From: Inhella crocodyli
Lineage (GTDB): Bacteria > Pseudomonadota > Gammaproteobacteria > Burkholderiales > Burkholderiaceae_C
Length of the DNA: 64,000 nucleotides
Direction of reading: 5' to 3'
NCBI RefSeq assembly: GCF_004004565.1
Contig: NZ_SACM01000001.1
Span: 1 to 64,000, forward strand
The position numbers and the translations under genes were made by a program. Shown here piece after piece: positions 20,247 through 32,660 of the stretch. How positions within the stretch are numbered: the stretch's first letter is position 1; every line of letters begins with the position of its first letter. Below the pieces are notes generated by a model. That model saw only the letters and a list, made by a program, of their open reading frames with translations, was not told the origin of the DNA and made no database searches.

Positions 20247-21590
20247 ATGAAGCCGGTCATCGCACTGGTGGGCCGGCCCAATGTGGGCAAGTCCACGCTC
20301 TTCAATCGCTTCACCAAGAGCCGCGACGCGATCGTGGCCGATTACGCTGGTTTGACGCGCGATCGCCATTACGGCGACGGCCGCGTGGGCAAGCGCGAGT
20401 ACATCGTGATCGACACCGGCGGTTTTGAGCCAACGGCTGAGACCGGGATCGTGAAGGAGATGGCCAAGCAAACGCGGCAGGCGGTGGCCGAGGCGGATGT
20501 GGTCATCTTTGTCGTCGACGTTCGCGGGGGCTTGTCAGCCCAAGACCACGACATCGCGCGCTACCTTCGCACCGCCGGCAAGAAGGTGTTCTTGGCCGTG
20601 AACAAGGCGGAGGGCATGCGCGATTCGCCCTTGTTGGCGGAATTCCATGAGCTGGGTATCGGCGAGCCCATCCCCGTTTCAGCCGCGCATGGGCAGGGGG
20701 TTCGCAGTTTGCTGGACCTCGCCTTGGATGACTTCTTTGGTGACGAGGACGACAGTCTCGAAGAAGCGGACGAGGGCGAGCACCCCATTCGATTGGCTGT
20801 GGCTGGACGCCCTAACGTTGGCAAGAGCACCCTGATCAACGCTTGGCTGGGCGAAGAGCGACTGGTGGCTTTTGACATGCCGGGCACCACACGGGATGCG
20901 ATCCATGTGCCTTTCGAGCGCAACGGCCAGAAGTTCGAGTTGATCGACACCGCCGGATTGCGCCGCAAGGGCAAGGTGTTCGAGGCCATCGAGAAGTTCT
21001 CGGTGGTCAAAACCTTGCAAGCGATTGCCGATGCGAACGTGGTCCTGTTGCTCTTGGATGCGACCCAGGGGGTCAGCGACCAAGATGCGCACATTGCCGG
21101 CTACATCCTGGAGAGCGGCCGGGCCGTGGTGCTGGGCATCAACAAGTGGGACGCGATCGACAGTTACCAGCGCCAGATGCTGGAGCGTTCGATCGAAGCC
21201 CGCCTGTCCTTCTTGAGGTTCGCGCCGATTCTTCACCTCTCGGCGCTGAAACGACAGGGTTTGGGGCCGCTGTGGAAAGCACTTGGCGAGGCCTACGCCT
21301 CTGCGTTCAAGAAGATGAGCACGCCGGTGTTGACCCGGTTGGTGCACGACGCCGCCCAGCACCAGGCTCCGAAGCGATCTGGCGCCTTCCGCCCCAAGAT
21401 GCGCTATGCGCACCAAGGGGGCATGAACCCGCCGATCGTGGTGATCCATGGGAACTCGCTGGATCACGTCGACGACAGTTACAAGCGCTACCTGGAGGCG
21501 CGCATCCGGGCCCATTTCGGTCTGGTGGGCACGCCCCTCCGGATCGAAATGCGATCGGCCGACAACCCCTTCGACGACCGCGAGCGCTGA
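20247..21590 (+). CDS. der: ribosome-associated GTPase Der (EngA)
   Basis: 447 aa with two tandem GTPase domains: G1 motifs [12 protein letters not shown] (about residue 8) and [12 protein letters not shown] (about 188), each with DTGG/DTAG and NKAE/NKWD. A C-terminal KH-like domain follows. Der is needed for 50S subunit maturation. An AAGGAG site eight bases before ATG 20247 supports the start. Confidence 0.97.
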   Translation: MKPVIALVGRPNVGKSTLFNRFTKSRDAIVADYAGLTRDRHYGDGRVGKREYIVIDTGGFEPTAETGIVKEMAKQTRQAVAEADVVIFVVDVRGGLSAQDHDIARYLRTAGKKVFLAVNKAEGMRDSPLLAEFHELGIGEPIPVSAAHGQGVRSLLDLALDDFFGDEDDSLEEADEGEHPIRLAVAGRPNVGKSTLINAWLGEERLVAFDMPGTTRDAIHVPFERNGQKFELIDTAGLRRKGKVFEAIEKFSVVKTLQAIADANVVLLLLDATQGVSDQDAHIAGYILESGRAVVLGINKWDAIDSYQRQMLERSIEARLSFLRFAPILHLSALKRQGLGPLWKALGEAYASAFKKMSTPVLTRLVHDAAQHQAPKRSGAFRPKMRYAHQGGMNPPIVVIHGNSLDHVDDSYKRYLEARIRAHFGLVGTPLRIEMRSADNPFDDRER

Positions 21591-21650
21591 ACCGAAATCG
21601 GCCCTGTGTTAAGGTCTTCCGCCTCTCCATCAACGAACACGGAACATATC

Positions 21651-21890
21651 GTGAGCAACAAAGGCCAATTGCTGCAGGATCCCTTTTTGAACCTGCTGCG
21701 CAAGGAACACGTGCCGGTGTCGATTTACCTGGTCAACGGCATCAAGCTGCAAGGGCAGATTGAGTCTTTCGACCAGTACGTCGTGCTGCTGCGCAACACG
21801 GTGACGCAAATGGTCTACAAGCACGCGATTTCCACCGTCGTGCCGGGCCGAGCGGTGAACTTCAACCCCGCTGACAACGCGGCCCCCTGA
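21651..21890 (+). CDS. hfq: RNA chaperone Hfq
   Basis: 79 aa. The Sm1 and Sm2 motifs are intact ([20 protein letters not shown], then [10 protein letters not shown]). It forms a hexameric ring that pairs small RNAs with mRNAs. The start is GTG at 21651 (GTG-AGC-AAC), judged by alignment to the family N-terminus [13 protein letters not shown]; the ribosome-binding site is weak. Its location between der and hflX is conserved. Confidence 0.96.
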   Translation: MSNKGQLLQDPFLNLLRKEHVPVSIYLVNGIKLQGQIESFDQYVVLLRNTVTQMVYKHAISTVVPGRAVNFNPADNAAP

Positions 21891-21922
21891 TCTTTGGCGT
21901 CGGCGCAGGCGCTCTCATTGCA

Positions 21923-23113
21923 TTGAACCCCCATTTGGATCCAGCGGCCGGCCCCGCGCGGGTCGTGCTGGTCGGGGTGGACTTCGGTCGCGACCCCGAC
22001 TTTGACGATTCGCTGGACGAGTTGGCGTTGCTCGCGTCAACGGCCGGAGACGAAGCGGTGGCCCGGGTGATCGCCCGCCGCAAGGCGCCTGACGCAGCCC
22101 TGTTCATCGGTAGCGGCAAGGCCGACGAGATCAAGGCGTTGGTGCTTGGCCATGAGGCCGAAGCCGTGCTGTTTGACCAGGCCCTGTCACCCGTGCAGCA
22201 ACGAAACCTTGAAGTGCACCTAGGTGTGCCAGTGTCGGATCGCACGGGCCTGATCCTGGAAATTTTTGCGCAGCGTGCTCGCAGCCACGAGGGCAAACTG
22301 CAGGTCGAGTTGGCGCAGTTGCAGTACCTCGCGACCCGCTTGGTGCGCCGCTGGAGCCACTTGGAGCGCCAACGCGGCGGCATCGGCACGCGGGGTGGGC
22401 CGGGTGAGCGCCAGATGGAGCTCGACCGGCGGATGATCGAGCAACGCATCAAGCAGTTGAAGATCAAGCTGCACAAGGTCGAGCGCCAGCGGGATACCCA
22501 ACGGCGTGCCAGGGCGCGTGGCGGCAGCCTCCGCGTGTCCCTCGTGGGTTACACGAACGCAGGAAAGTCCACCTTGTTCAATGCCTTGACCAAGGCGGGC
22601 AGCTACGCGGCCGATCAGTTGTTTGCCACCTTGGACACGACGACTCGCGGCATGTACTTGGGCGAGGGCGTGCCCCAGCTGGTCCTGAGCGACACGGTCG
22701 GGTTCATTCGCGACTTGCCCCACAAGCTGGTGGATGCCTTCAAGGCCACCTTGCAAGAGGCCTCTGAGGCACAACTTCTGCTGCACGTCATCGACGCCAA
22801 CAGCCCCAAATTGCACGAGCAATGGGCAGAGGTGGAACGTGTCTTGGAAGAGATCGGCGTGGACGAGACCCCGCAGGTGGTTGTCTTCAACAAGATCGAT
22901 GCGTTGCCCGCTCACCAACAGCCGCGCAGTGCGTTGGACTGGGTGGAACGCCCCAATGGCACCCGTGTTGCGCGGGTTTTCGTAAGTGCCCATTCCGGCG
23001 AAGGTTTGGCCAATCTGCGCCAATTGCTCGCCCGCGCCGCGCTGGACGAGCCCTTGATCCCCGACGTGCCGCCTCCATCTGCGCAGCCTGACCTCTTTGC
23101 CCCCCCTCACTGA
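21923..23113 (+). CDS. hflX: ribosome-associated GTPase HflX
   Basis: 396 aa. The N-terminal HflX domain has a GSGKADEI motif and a coiled region (RRMIEQRIKQLKIKLHKVERQR), then the GTPase domain (GYTNAGKSTLFNAL, DTVGFIRDLP, NKID). It splits stalled or hibernating ribosomes. The only sensible start is TTG at 21923; no ATG is available near the N-terminus. Confidence 0.93.
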   Translation: MNPHLDPAAGPARVVLVGVDFGRDPDFDDSLDELALLASTAGDEAVARVIARRKAPDAALFIGSGKADEIKALVLGHEAEAVLFDQALSPVQQRNLEVHLGVPVSDRTGLILEIFAQRARSHEGKLQVELAQLQYLATRLVRRWSHLERQRGGIGTRGGPGERQMELDRRMIEQRIKQLKIKLHKVERQRDTQRRARARGGSLRVSLVGYTNAGKSTLFNALTKAGSYAADQLFATLDTTTRGMYLGEGVPQLVLSDTVGFIRDLPHKLVDAFKATLQEASEAQLLLHVIDANSPKLHEQWAEVERVLEEIGVDETPQVVVFNKIDALPAHQQPRSALDWVERPNGTRVARVFVSAHSGEGLANLRQLLARAALDEPLIPDVPPPSAQPDLFAPPH

Positions 23114-23129
23114 CCATTTGACTGCCCCC

Positions 23130-24356
23130 ATGCGTGTCCCCCAATCACTTTTCAGCCGCCTGCGGGCGCACTTCCCGGGCATGAAGGCGCAGCAGGAGGG
23201 TCCGCCCGACTTGGACGAGCTGTGGCGCGACTTCAAGCGCAAATTGAGCAACCTAGTGCCTGGTGGAGGCGCCGGTGGTGGTGGGCGCCGCGACGAAGGG
23301 GGGGATCCCGACTTCAAGGCCGCAGGCGCAGGCTTGGCAATTGCCGCCGGCATCGTGGCCTTGGGCTGGTTGGGCAGTGGCTTCTTCATCGTGCAGGAGG
23401 GGTCGCAAGCGGTGATCACCTCGTTTGGCAAGTACAGCAAGACCGTCGATGCGGGCATCCAGTGGCGCCTGCCTTACCCGTTCCAAGCCCACGAGCTGGT
23501 GCAGTTCAGCCAAGTGCGCACCAAGGAGATCGGCGCGTCGACGGTCGATGCGTCGACCGGGTTGCGCGACTCGTCCATGCTGACGCAAGACGAAAACATC
23601 GTGGACATCCGCTTTTCTGTGCAGTTCCGCATCAAGGATTCGAGAGACTTCCTTTTTGAAAACAACCGGGCCGATGACGCCGTGGATCAAGCGGCCGAAA
23701 CGGCCGTGCGCGAGATCGTTGGGCGTTCCAACATGGACTCGGTGCTGTACGAGCAGCGCGATGCCATTGCCAACGATCTGGCGAAATCCATCCAGACACA
23801 GTTGGACACGCTGAAGGCGGGCGTGCAGATCGTGAACGTGAACGTCAGCAGCGTGCAAGCACCGGAGCAGGTGCAGGCGGCTTTCGATGACGCGTTCCGT
23901 GCCGGCGCAGACCGCGAGCGGGCGAAGAACGAAGGCGAGGCCTACGCAAATCAGGTCATTCCCACGGCCAAGGGCATGGCTGCGCGCCTCTTGCAGGAGG
24001 CCGAGGGCCATCGCGCACGCGTCGTGTCGGTGGCCGAGGGCGATGCCCAGCGTTTCCGTTCGGTGTTGGCGGAGTACCAAAAGGCGCCTGCGGTGACCCG
24101 AGATCGTCTCTACACCGAGACCATGCAGCAGGTTTACAGCAACGTCAGCAAGGTGCTCGTTGATGCGAAGTCGGGCTCCAATCTCCTTTACTTGCCCTTG
24201 GACAAACTGATGCAAGCCGCCGGCGCGCCTGCACCTGTGGCGGCCCCTCCTGCGTCGACTGTGACGCCGGCGCCCGCTGCGCCTGCGGACATCGTTGGTG
24301 GCTCGGATCCCCGCTCACGCGATGGCGCACGGGGCCGTGATCGCGAAGGCCGTTGA
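23130..24356 (+). CDS. hflK: FtsH protease activity modulator HflK
   Basis: 408 aa. A Gly-rich N-terminus, one transmembrane helix (about 70-90, GLAIAAGIVALGWLGSGFFIV), an SPFH/band-7 domain (EGSQAVITSFGKY) and a coiled-coil region. With HflC it forms a large membrane cage around the FtsH protease. ATG 23130 lies just past the hflX stop; ATG 23181 is an alternative. The C-terminal 40 residues are Pro/Ala-rich. Confidence 0.95.
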   Translation: MRVPQSLFSRLRAHFPGMKAQQEGPPDLDELWRDFKRKLSNLVPGGGAGGGGRRDEGGDPDFKAAGAGLAIAAGIVALGWLGSGFFIVQEGSQAVITSFGKYSKTVDAGIQWRLPYPFQAHELVQFSQVRTKEIGASTVDASTGLRDSSMLTQDENIVDIRFSVQFRIKDSRDFLFENNRADDAVDQAAETAVREIVGRSNMDSVLYEQRDAIANDLAKSIQTQLDTLKAGVQIVNVNVSSVQAPEQVQAAFDDAFRAGADRERAKNEGEAYANQVIPTAKGMAARLLQEAEGHRARVVSVAEGDAQRFRSVLAEYQKAPAVTRDRLYTETMQQVYSNVSKVLVDAKSGSNLLYLPLDKLMQAAGAPAPVAAPPASTVTPAPAAPADIVGGSDPRSRDGARGRDREGR

Positions 24357-24379
24357 GCTTCGAGTCGAAAGAACGAGAC

Positions 24380-25273
24380 ATGAACCGAATCATTCCCTTC
24401 GTGCTGGCGGCCCTGTTGGCCTTGGTCTTGGCCAGTTCCACACTGTTCATCGTCGATCAACGTCAGTTCGCTGTCGTGTACTCGCTCGGTGAGATCAAAT
24501 CGGTGATCACCGAACCCGGCCTGAAGTTCAAGCTGCCGCCACCTTTCCAGAACGTGGTGATGATGGATCGGCGGGTTCAAACCCTGGAGAGCCGCGAGCC
24601 TCGTTCCATCTTCACGGCCGAAAAGAAGAGCGTGGTTGTCGACTGGTTGGTCAAGTGGCGCATCAGCGACGCGCGGACCTTCATTCGCAACAGCGGGACC
24701 ACGATGGGCAACCTCGAGACGCGCCTGGCGCCGATCGTTCAGGCCGCGTTGAACGAAGAGGTTACCAAGCGGACCGTGCAAGGAGTGTTGTCGACCGAGC
24801 GCGATGCCGTCATGCGCGGCGTCGCCAAGCGCCTGACTGAAGATGCCAAGCAGTTCGGTGTCGAAATCGTGGACGTGCGAGTGAAGCGGGTTGATTTCTC
24901 TCGAGAGATCACGGATGCCGTTTACCGCCGAATGGTGTCGGAGCGGCAGCGCGTGGCCAACGAGTTGCGATCGACCGGCAGCGCATTGGCCGAGGAGATC
25001 AAGGCCAAGGCCGACCGTCAGCGCGAAGTCATCGTTGCGGAGGCTTATGCCGAAGCGCAGCGCATCAAGGGTGAGGGGGATGCCAAAGCCTCGGCCATCT
25101 ACGCCGATGCCTTCGGCCGTGACCCGCAGTTCGCGCAGTTCTACCGGCAGCTGCAGGCCTACCGAGAGTCGTTCCGGGCCAAGACCGACGTGATGGTCAT
25201 GGACCCGAACAGCGAGTTCTTCAAGGCGTTGCGCACCGGAGGCCCCGCAGCCGCCGCGGCTCAGCGGAAGTGA
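24380..25273 (+). CDS. hflC: FtsH protease activity modulator HflC
   Basis: 297 aa. N-terminal transmembrane anchor (FVLAALLALVLASSTLFIV), SPFH domain (VDQRQFAVVYSLGEIKSVI) and coiled coil ending in EGDAKASAIYADAFGRDPQF, the standard HflC signature. Partner of HflK. ATG 24380 fits the family N-terminus; a TTG at 24353 overlapping hflK is in frame but less likely. Its last four bases overlap the next gene. Confidence 0.95.
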   Translation: MNRIIPFVLAALLALVLASSTLFIVDQRQFAVVYSLGEIKSVITEPGLKFKLPPPFQNVVMMDRRVQTLESREPRSIFTAEKKSVVVDWLVKWRISDARTFIRNSGTTMGNLETRLAPIVQAALNEEVTKRTVQGVLSTERDAVMRGVAKRLTEDAKQFGVEIVDVRVKRVDFSREITDAVYRRMVSERQRVANELRSTGSALAEEIKAKADRQREVIVAEAYAEAQRIKGEGDAKASAIYADAFGRDPQFAQFYRQLQAYRESFRAKTDVMVMDPNSEFFKALRTGGPAAAAAQRK

Positions 25274-25464
25274 CCGACTTGCAGGACTGGTGGTGGGCGG
25301 CGCTGGGGCTCATGCTGGTGGCGGAGGGCCTGATGCCCCTGCTCAGTCCCGGAACTTGGCGTGAGTGGTTCGCCAAGTTGGTTCGCCTGAGTGACGGTCA
25401 ACTGCGCTTCGTCGGCCTGTCCAGCGTCCTGTTGGGACTGTTGTTCCTCGCCCTCGCCAGGTAG
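25270..25464 (+). CDS. DUF2065 (YjeT-like) small membrane protein
   Basis: 64 aa with two hydrophobic helices (WWAALGLMLVAEGLMPLL and LSSVLLGLLFLALA), the DUF2065 pattern. It starts with GTG at 25270 inside the hflC stop (GTGA), which implies coupled translation. A YjeT-type gene next to hflKC is widely conserved; molecular function is unknown. Confidence 0.87.
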   Translation: MTDLQDWWWAALGLMLVAEGLMPLLSPGTWREWFAKLVRLSDGQLRFVGLSSVLLGLLFLALAR

Positions 25465-25484
25465 TCGGTGCTAGGGCAGGCCCC

Positions 25485-25490
25485 TAGAAT
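25485..25490 (+). promoter_or_regulatory. possible hisZ promoter (minus-10 TAGAAT)
   Basis: TAGAAT 29 bases before the hisZ ATG resembles the minus-10 boxes seen upstream of scpB and ppsA. No clear minus-35 element. It would give hisZ-purA an entry point separate from hflKC. Confidence 0.35.
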
Positions 25491-25518
25491 GCCGTTTTTA
25501 ATCCCCGGCGTTTTTTGC

Positions 25519-28042
<2,524 letters not shown>

Positions 28043-28061
28043 AGTCAAGGAGCTCGAAACC

Positions 28062-28583
28062 ATGCTGACCGACGACGGCAAGCACCTGTACGTCTCTTGG
28101 GACGAGTACCACCTGCTCATCGAGCGATTGGCCCTCAAGGTCCACGCTTCGGGCTGGGAGTTCGATCAAATCTTGTGTCTGGCGCGAGGCGGCCTGCGTC
28201 CCGGTGACGTGCTGTCGCGGGTGTTCGACAAACCCCTGGCCATCATGTCGACCAGCAGCTATCGCGCCGAGGCGGGTACCGTGCAGGGACGCTTGGACAT
28301 TGCCGAAACCATCACCATGCCCAAGGGCAAGCTGGCGGGGCGCGTGCTGCTGGTGGATGACTTGGCCGATTCCGGCGTCACCCTGAAAGCGGTGGTTGAG
28401 CGCCTTCGGGCCTCACCGGCCATTGAAGAACTGCGTTCTGCCGTGATCTGGACGAAGGCCGTGAGCGTGTTCCAGCCCGACTACCAGGTCGAGTTCTTGG
28501 ACACGAGTCCGTGGATCCACCAGCCCTTTGAGGACTACGACACCCTGCGTCCTGAGGATTTGAAGCGAAAGTTGTCGTACTGA
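28062..28583 (+). CDS. phosphoribosyltransferase, hypoxanthine/xanthine type
   Basis: 173 aa type I phosphoribosyltransferase. The PRPP-binding loop is VLLVDDLADSGVTL (about residue 95) and the pyrophosphate loop region LARGGLRPGDVLS is present. AAGGAG nine bases before ATG 28062. Position after purA suggests purine salvage (hypoxanthine, guanine or xanthine plus PRPP to nucleotide); the exact base cannot be read from the sequence. Confidence 0.85.
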   Translation: MLTDDGKHLYVSWDEYHLLIERLALKVHASGWEFDQILCLARGGLRPGDVLSRVFDKPLAIMSTSSYRAEAGTVQGRLDIAETITMPKGKLAGRVLLVDDLADSGVTLKAVVERLRASPAIEELRSAVIWTKAVSVFQPDYQVEFLDTSPWIHQPFEDYDTLRPEDLKRKLSY

Positions 28584-28596
28584 TGTCGCTAGCACC

Positions 28597-28620
28597 GGCC
28601 CGCCTCGGCGGGCCTTGTCT
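28597..28620 (+). terminator. terminator after hisZ-purA operon
   Basis: Near-perfect palindrome GGCCCGCC/GGCGGGCC (28597-28614) followed by the T-rich TTGTCTTC, 13 bases after the phosphoribosyltransferase stop. Confidence 0.65.
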
Positions 28621-28629
28621 TCAGTCAGA

Positions 28630-28665
28630 AATGAAAAAAGCCGGCTGCTTTCGCAACCGGCTTTT
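28630..28665 (-). terminator. terminator of the tRNA-Leu transcript (possibly bidirectional)
   Basis: Stem AAAAGCCGG (28636-28644) with CCGGCTTTT (28657-28665), extended inward to a GAAA tetraloop on the minus strand and followed there by a run of Ts. It lies about 20 bases beyond the 3' end of the minus-strand tRNA gene. Confidence 0.75.
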
Positions 28666-28683
28666 CCTGTTCTTCTTCTGTTC

Positions 28684-28768
<85 letters not shown>

Positions 28769-28769
28769 T

Positions 28770-31025
28770 TTGCTTTCACGCCTGGCGGCGATCAGCGAAG
28801 AAAGAGACTATACCATCAAAAAAATTGACTCCGCAAGCCCCCTGAGTGCCCAGCTGGGGCTTTTGCAAGAAATCACGGGCACTTTGCAGGGCCACCGGGA
28901 CGGGCATGGCTTCGTCCTCAATGCGGCGGGCCCTGACGTTTTCTTGCCTCCGGCTGAAATGCGGGCGGCCTTGCACGGGGACACCGTGCGGGTGCGGGTG
29001 GTTCGCATGGACAAGCGAGGCCGCCCAGAAGGGCGCGTGATCGAGATCGTGGAACGACGGGCGCGACCCTTGATCGGGCGACTGTTGTTGGAGGGAGGCG
29101 TCTGGCTCGTGGCGCCCGAGGACAAGCGTTTCGGTCAGGACATCTTGGTGCCCAAGGGGGCGACGGCGCAAGCTCGACCCGGGCAGGTGGTGTCGGTCGA
29201 ACTCACCGAGCCCCCCACCCTGTATGCCCAACCGGTCGGCCGCATCACCGAGGTGCTTGGGGACATCGACGATCCGGGCCTGGAGATCGAGATTGCGGTG
29301 AGGAAGTACGAGGTGCCGCATCGCTTCAGTGCCGAAACGCTGGCCCAAGCGGCGAAGTTGCCGGACCGGTTGCGAGCGGTTGACTTGAAAGGGCGCGTGG
29401 ACTTGCGCGACGTCGCGTTGGTGACGATCGACGGCGAAGACGCACGGGACTTTGACGACGCGGTGTACTGCGAACCGGTCAAGGTCGGGCGCGGTAAGGC
29501 GGCGCCCATGGGGTGGCGCCTGTTGGTGGCAATCGCCGATGTCAGCCACTATGTGAAGCCCGGCGAGCCCTTGGATCAGGATGCTTTGGAGCGCGCCACG
29601 TCGGTCTACTTTCCCCGACGCGTCATTCCAATGCTGCCGGAAAAGTTGTCGAACGGCCTGTGCTCGCTGAACCCAATGGTTGAGCGCTTGTCGATGGTCT
29701 GCGACATGCTGGTGGAGCCGGATGGAGAAACCTTGGCCTACCAGTTCTACCCTGCGGTCATTTGCTCCCAGGCGCGCTTCACGTACACGGAAGTGGCGGC
29801 CATTTTGGCCAACACGCATGGTCCGGAAGCCATGCGTCGTAAGGAGCGGGTTCAGGATCTGTTGAACCTTCATGGGGTCTACCAGGCCCTTTTGTCTGCG
29901 CGAGGGCGGAGAGGGGCGGTCGATTTCGACACCCCGGAGACGCAGATCGTGTGTGACGACAACGGCCGGATCGAAAAAATCGTGCCTCGCACGCGCAACG
30001 AAGCGCATCGCTTGATCGAAGAGGCCATGCTCGCGGCCAACGTCTGCGCTGCGGAGTTCATCGCGCTGGCCGAGCACCCTTGTGTGTTCCGCGTCCACGA
30101 GGGACCCACCGTGGAGAAGCGGCAGACTTTGCAGGCGGCGCTGCGGGCCTTGGGCATCAACGTCACCCTGCCTGAGAAGCTAACGCCGAATGATCTGCAG
30201 CAGTTGGCGCAGTCCACCAAGGAGCGCCCGGATCATCAGCAAGTGCACATGCTGCTGCTCAGGTCCATGCAGCAAGCCCTGTACACGCCCTACAACAACG
30301 GTCACTTTGGCTTGGCGTATCCGGCCTACACCCACTTCACCAGCCCGATCCGCCGCTACCCAGACCTGCTGGTTCATCGAACCATCAAGGCCATCTTGGC
30401 GGGGAAGAAGTACGGGCTGAAGGGGGGGGCTGGCGATGCGCTCGCGGCCTGGGAGCAGATTGGCCTGCACTGTAGTGCGAACGAGCGGCGAGCCGACGAG
30501 GCCTCGCGCGACGTCGAAGCGTGGTTGAAGTGCCGTTACATGCGCGATCGCTTGGGCGAGGACTACCTGGGGCACGTGACCTCGGTGACGCCGTTTGGGT
30601 TGTTCGTGCAACTGGAATCCTTGTTCGTCGAAGGCTTGGTGCACATCACGGAGTTGGGAGGCGAGTACTTCCGGTTCGACGAGGCGCGGCAAGAGTTGCG
30701 GGGCGAGCGCACGGGCATTCGCTATGGCTTGGGTGCCCGTCTGCATGTCCAAGTCGGGCGCGTTGACTTGGACGGGCGGCGCATCGAATTCCGTTTGTTC
30801 AAGGACGGTGAAGGCCGAGCAGTGCCGAAGCCAGCCAAATCACGCAGTGACGACGCCGGTGAGGCCCTCCCGGCCTCCGTGGTGCTAGACGACCTTCGGC
30901 TTCAAGATCGGCAGGCGAAGTCGGAGAAGGCGGCGCGCGCCAAGCAACGGCGCGCTGCGCAGGGCGGAGGTTCCGGGCAGGAGGGGCCGAGTCGCAAGAA
31001 GTCGGGCAAGCGGCGCCGGACTTGA
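28770..31025 (+). CDS. rnr: ribonuclease R
   Basis: About 750 aa 3'-to-5' exoribonuclease. The cold-shock domain begins at GTLQGHRDGHGFV, the RNB catalytic domain carries DGEDARDFDDAVYC (metal-binding Asp cluster), HFTSPIRRYPDLLVHR follows, then an S1 domain (GHVTSVTPFGLFVQLES) and a Lys/Arg-rich tail. It degrades structured RNA and works in tmRNA quality control. The start is unresolved: the frame is open into the antisense tRNA-Leu, no ATG or GTG is available, and TTG at 28770 or TTG at 28863 are the candidates. The usual N-terminal helix-turn-helix domain is not visible. Confidence 0.9.
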   Translation: MLSRLAAISEERDYTIKKIDSASPLSAQLGLLQEITGTLQGHRDGHGFVLNAAGPDVFLPPAEMRAALHGDTVRVRVVRMDKRGRPEGRVIEIVERRARPLIGRLLLEGGVWLVAPEDKRFGQDILVPKGATAQARPGQVVSVELTEPPTLYAQPVGRITEVLGDIDDPGLEIEIAVRKYEVPHRFSAETLAQAAKLPDRLRAVDLKGRVDLRDVALVTIDGEDARDFDDAVYCEPVKVGRGKAAPMGWRLLVAIADVSHYVKPGEPLDQDALERATSVYFPRRVIPMLPEKLSNGLCSLNPMVERLSMVCDMLVEPDGETLAYQFYPAVICSQARFTYTEVAAILANTHGPEAMRRKERVQDLLNLHGVYQALLSARGRRGAVDFDTPETQIVCDDNGRIEKIVPRTRNEAHRLIEEAMLAANVCAAEFIALAEHPCVFRVHEGPTVEKRQTLQAALRALGINVTLPEKLTPNDLQQLAQSTKERPDHQQVHMLLLRSMQQALYTPYNNGHFGLAYPAYTHFTSPIRRYPDLLVHRTIKAILAGKKYGLKGGAGDALAAWEQIGLHCSANERRADEASRDVEAWLKCRYMRDRLGEDYLGHVTSVTPFGLFVQLESLFVEGLVHITELGGEYFRFDEARQELRGERTGIRYGLGARLHVQVGRVDLDGRRIEFRLFKDGEGRAVPKPAKSRSDDAGEALPASVVLDDLRLQDRQAKSEKAARAKQRRAAQGGGSGQEGPSRKKSGKRRRT

Positions 31026-31030
31026 TGGCG

Positions 31031-32494
31031 TCACGCCGGGTGCAACGCGGCCATCCGAGCAATCAGTTGACTGGCCACCAAGGGGCCGCCTGCCAAGGGG
31101 CACCCCTCGGCGGCGGCGCCGTGCCACGCGACGGCGAGTGCCGCCAACTCGTCCGTGGGTGCTTGAGGGGCTTGGGCCATCAAGCCCCCAAGCCAGCCTG
31201 CCAAAACGTCGCCCGTGCCCGCCGTGGCCAAAGCGCTGTGGCCTGTCGTGTTCAGCCAAGGTGGGCGTCCTGGGTGGGCCACGATGGTGCCTGAACCTTT
31301 GAGCACCACGGTGCATTGGGCGTTGTCTGCCAGAGTTTGAGCGCAGGCCAACCGGTTGGCCTGCACGTCTGCCGTCGTGCACTTCAACAAGCGCGCTGCT
31401 TCGAGCGGGTGGGGTGTCAGCACGGTGGGTCGTCCTCGCCGAGCTTGCAAGTCGGCGGCCCAGTCGTGCTGGCTGGCCAGCGCATTGAGGGCGTCCGCGT
31501 CCAGCACCAATTGCGCGGCGTTGAGCAACAATTCGGGGAGGTGTTGATCGATGGTTGGGCCTGCGCCGCAACCGGCCACCACGGTTTGCGCGACGGGGAT
31601 CTGCCTTCGTTGCATCAACTCCGGTTGTGCGGGATCGCCTGCGCAGCCCACCAAGTACACGCGGCCGGCACCGGCGGCCAAGGCGGCTCGCCCCGCCAAC
31701 CGGGCGGCACCTTCCATCCCGGGTGAGCCGCCCAAAATCCAAGCGTCACCCTGGCGCCCCTTGTGGCCTCCGTGTGGCATCGCCGCCCGAGGCGACCAGC
31801 GAGCCCATTCCTGCAACTGCGTCGCGCCGACCAGGCGAGTGATGCCGGGCGCGCTGGGCGCTGCCCCAAGGTCGGCCAGCCACAGGTCACCGCACAGGTC
31901 TCGACCTGCGCCCGTGAACAGGCCAGGCTTGGCGGCGATGTAGCTGAGGGTCCAGCGGGCGCGGGCTGCGCCGTGGTCTTGGCCCGAGTCGATGTCCAGC
32001 CCGCTCGGGGTGTCCAGGGCCAGTATGGGAGCGTGGCTCGCACGGAGCACTTCAATGGCTTGGGCCATGGCGCCCCCGGGTGCTTCGCGCAGTCCGATGC
32101 CCAGCAATGCATCGATCACGCAATCGGCGTCTGCGCCGGGCGCAGTGCCGTGGCTCAGTGCCACGCCGGCGTCCAAGGCGCCGGCCAGTGCCTGTGCGCG
32201 GTCGGGCTGAGCGCTCGGCCTGCCCCATTGGTGGACGGTGACGCGAAGCCCCTGCGCATGCAGCAAACGAGCCAGGACCAAGCCGTCGCCGCCGTTGTTG
32301 CCAGGACCGCACAGGACGTCAACTTGGCGCGCATGGGGGTGCACCGCCCGCAGCAGCTGCGCCCCCGCCAGACCCGCTAGCTCCATGAGCGACGGGCGCT
32401 CGGCAAGCGTTGACGCAGCTCGTTCCATCGCGCGAATGCGGGCCGTGTTGTGCGCCCATGTGGCGCGGGGCAGGGGAACGAGTCGCTCTGGCAT
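31031..32494 (-). CDS. nnr: bifunctional NAD(P)H-hydrate epimerase/dehydratase
   Basis: 487 aa. The N-terminal YjeF epimerase domain (about 1-215) has [16 protein letters not shown] and [12 protein letters not shown]; the C-terminal ADP-dependent dehydratase domain (about 235-487) has [24 protein letters not shown] and the nucleotide motif [15 protein letters not shown]. It repairs damaged, hydrated NAD(P)H. It is convergent with rnr with only 5 bases between stop codons and divergent from rpsB. Confidence 0.95.
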   Translation of the reverse strand: MPERLVPLPRATWAHNTARIRAMERAASTLAERPSLMELAGLAGAQLLRAVHPHARQVDVLCGPGNNGGDGLVLARLLHAQGLRVTVHQWGRPSAQPDRAQALAGALDAGVALSHGTAPGADADCVIDALLGIGLREAPGGAMAQAIEVLRASHAPILALDTPSGLDIDSGQDHGAARARWTLSYIAAKPGLFTGAGRDLCGDLWLADLGAAPSAPGITRLVGATQLQEWARWSPRAAMPHGGHKGRQGDAWILGGSPGMEGAARLAGRAALAAGAGRVYLVGCAGDPAQPELMQRRQIPVAQTVVAGCGAGPTIDQHLPELLLNAAQLVLDADALNALASQHDWAADLQARRGRPTVLTPHPLEAARLLKCTTADVQANRLACAQTLADNAQCTVVLKGSGTIVAHPGRPPWLNTTGHSALATAGTGDVLAGWLGGLMAQAPQAPTDELAALAVAWHGAAAEGCPLAGGPLVASQLIARMAALHPA

Positions 32495-32516
32495 GGGGTG
32501 CCTCGTAGAAACCCGC

Positions 32517-32660
32517 TATACTCTTTGGGTTTTGCAATTCGCTGCCTCGCGGCAAGCTTGCAAATCGTCCTCAACTCGCGGGCCGGGAACCGAATGGTGC
32601 CACTGCCGATCGGCAATGGTCGCTCCCTGGCCTCAGACCCAACCTTCGGAGAGAAGATCC
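32517..32660 (+). promoter_or_regulatory. rpsB promoter and long leader
   Basis: A minus-10 TATACT at 32517-32522 begins a leader of about 130 bases before the rpsB ATG. The leader contains small dyads, including TGCC-GATC-GGCA, and GGAGAGAAG as ribosome-binding site. S2-tsf operons in other proteobacteria are autoregulated through such leaders; that this one is autoregulated is inferred. Confidence 0.55.
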
